Source of the DNA: Cavia porcellus
Taxonomy: Eukaryota > Chordata > Mammalia > Rodentia > Caviidae
NCBI RefSeq assembly: GCF_034190915.1
Contig: NW_026947625.1
Coordinates: forward strand, 186,001-250,000
Length of the DNA stretch: 64,000 nt
Direction: 5' to 3'
Below, in pieces: positions 63,656 to 64,000 of the stretch; within the stretch, counting starts at the first letter, position 1, and the number at the start of each line of letters is the position of its first letter. The position numbers and the translations under genes are program-made. Below the pieces are notes generated by a model. It had not been told where the DNA came from. It saw only the letters and a list, made by a program, of their open reading frames with translations, and searched no databases.

Positions 63656-64000
63656 AAAAACATCGCGGGGTGGTGCGCATGGTATGGGTGTGTGTTACAT
63701 TACATTCACTAGTAGGAGTGAGAAAAACATGACGGGGTGGTGCGCATTGTATGGGTGTGTGTTACATTAGACTCACTAGTAGGAGTGAGAAAAACATCAC
63801 GGGGTGGTGCGCATTGTATGGGTGTGTGTTACATTACATTCACTAGTAGGAGTGAGAAAAACATCACGGGGTGGTGCGCATTGTATGGGTGTGTGTTGCA
63901 ATACATTCATATTTAGGAGTGAGAAAAACATCACGGGGTGGTGCGCATTGTATGGGTGTGTGTTACAGTACATTCACTAGTAGGAGTGAGAAAAACATGA
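63656..64000 (+). repeat. ordinary monomer run at right edge
   Basis: About five monomers, including the GTTGCAATACATTCAT marker near 63,897 and an ACAGTACATTC monomer. This is the order expected after a class b dyad. The array continues past the window. No gene is seen. Confidence 0.95.

Larger units (their letters stand above)
1..64000 (+). repeat. 67-bp satellite array filling the window
   Basis: A 67-bp monomer repeats head to tail without interruption and runs off both ends. Composition of the commonest monomer is 21 G, 9 C, 19 T and 18 A. Each copy normally carries one A5 tract, two CpGs (offsets 11-12 and 21-22), one TGCGCA, one TATGGGTGTGTG and one ACTAGT. All copies have the same orientation. 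Subtracting 64 dyads of 143 bp leaves room for about 819 monomers. No transposon, gene, simple-repeat block or unique DNA interrupts it. The role is unknown; satellites of this kind usually form constitutive heterochromatin, which is an inference here. I do not recognise the family. Confidence 0.98.

Noticed and set aside
1..64000. CRISPR array.
   Set aside because: There are no unique spacers. The intervening sequence is itself the repeat, and the unit is 67 bp tandem with duplicated higher-order blocks.
1..64000. Telomeric repeat, because of GGGTGTGTG stretches.
   Set aside because: There is no short tandem telomere unit such as TTAGGG or an irregular TG1-3 tract. The TG-rich part is only about 12 bp of each 67-bp monomer.
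1..64000. CENP-B box in the monomer or dyad.
   Set aside because: The only CGGG contexts (ATCACGGGG and CCGCGGGG) lack the TTCG and A at the required spacing. ATTCGATTC variants are not followed by CGGG at the right distance.
1..64000. tRNA, 5S rRNA or Pol III promoter boxes within the monomer.
   Set aside because: No A-box and B-box pair or cloverleaf-forming arms could be found by reading either strand.
1..64000. Assigning a species or a named satellite family.
   Set aside because: I do not recognise the 67-bp consensus. A database search of the monomer and dyad would be needed and could not be run.

Overview
The whole 64 kb window is one uninterrupted satellite DNA array. I see no protein-coding gene, RNA gene, transposon, CRISPR array or unique sequence in it. 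The basic unit is a 67-bp monomer (about 45% GC, G-rich on the + strand), always in the same orientation. About 820 ordinary monomers are present by arithmetic. An array of this size and hierarchy points to a eukaryotic chromosome, probably constitutive heterochromatin (pericentromeric, centromeric, subtelomeric or a sex-chromosome block). I do not recognise the satellite family, so I name no species.

Monomer offsets used below start at the first A of the A5 tract. Head AAAAACATCACGGGG is 1-15, TGCGCA 19-24, TATGGGTGTGTG 28-39, TACATTACAT 41-50, ACTAGT 53-58 and GAGTGAG 61-67. The array is punctuated 64 times by a 143-bp element that I call a dyad. It consists of two diverged monomers of 73 and 70 bp that keep the monomer head and tail but have unrelated middles. 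Dyads always join the array in register: start-to-start distances equal 143 + 67n, apart from small indels of 1-4 bp.

Dyads fall into classes by what follows them. In class a the first ordinary monomer reads ATTAGATTC. Class a* is the same, but its second monomer reads ATTACATACAC. In class b the first monomer reads ATTACATTC and the second usually ATTAGATTC. Every a* dyad (17 of 17) is followed 7 or 8 monomers later by a b dyad, which gives a paired-dyad module. The distance from a b dyad to the next dyad is much more variable.

Layout: 0.3-3.9 kb is a 1,814-bp tandem duplication. 4-10.4 kb is dyad-rich with 813-bp spacing and a nested 1,090-bp duplication. 10.5-11.3 kb is a six-monomer duplication. 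11.3-12.3 kb repeats the start of the window. 12.7-18.4 kb is the first of four copies of a block called X. 18.6-24.2 kb holds units of about 2.15 kb. About 23.9-45.4 kb is a 10.95-kb segment in two tandem copies. About 39.8-58.4 kb is a 9,277-bp segment in two tandem copies. 58.4-64 kb continues with a repeat of about 4.7 kb. The pattern fits repeated in-register unequal exchange or amplification. Open reading frames in the array (up to about 100 codons) are by-products of the repeat and are not annotated as genes.

All counts and matches were made by reading. Identities are by eye, not from an alignment program.
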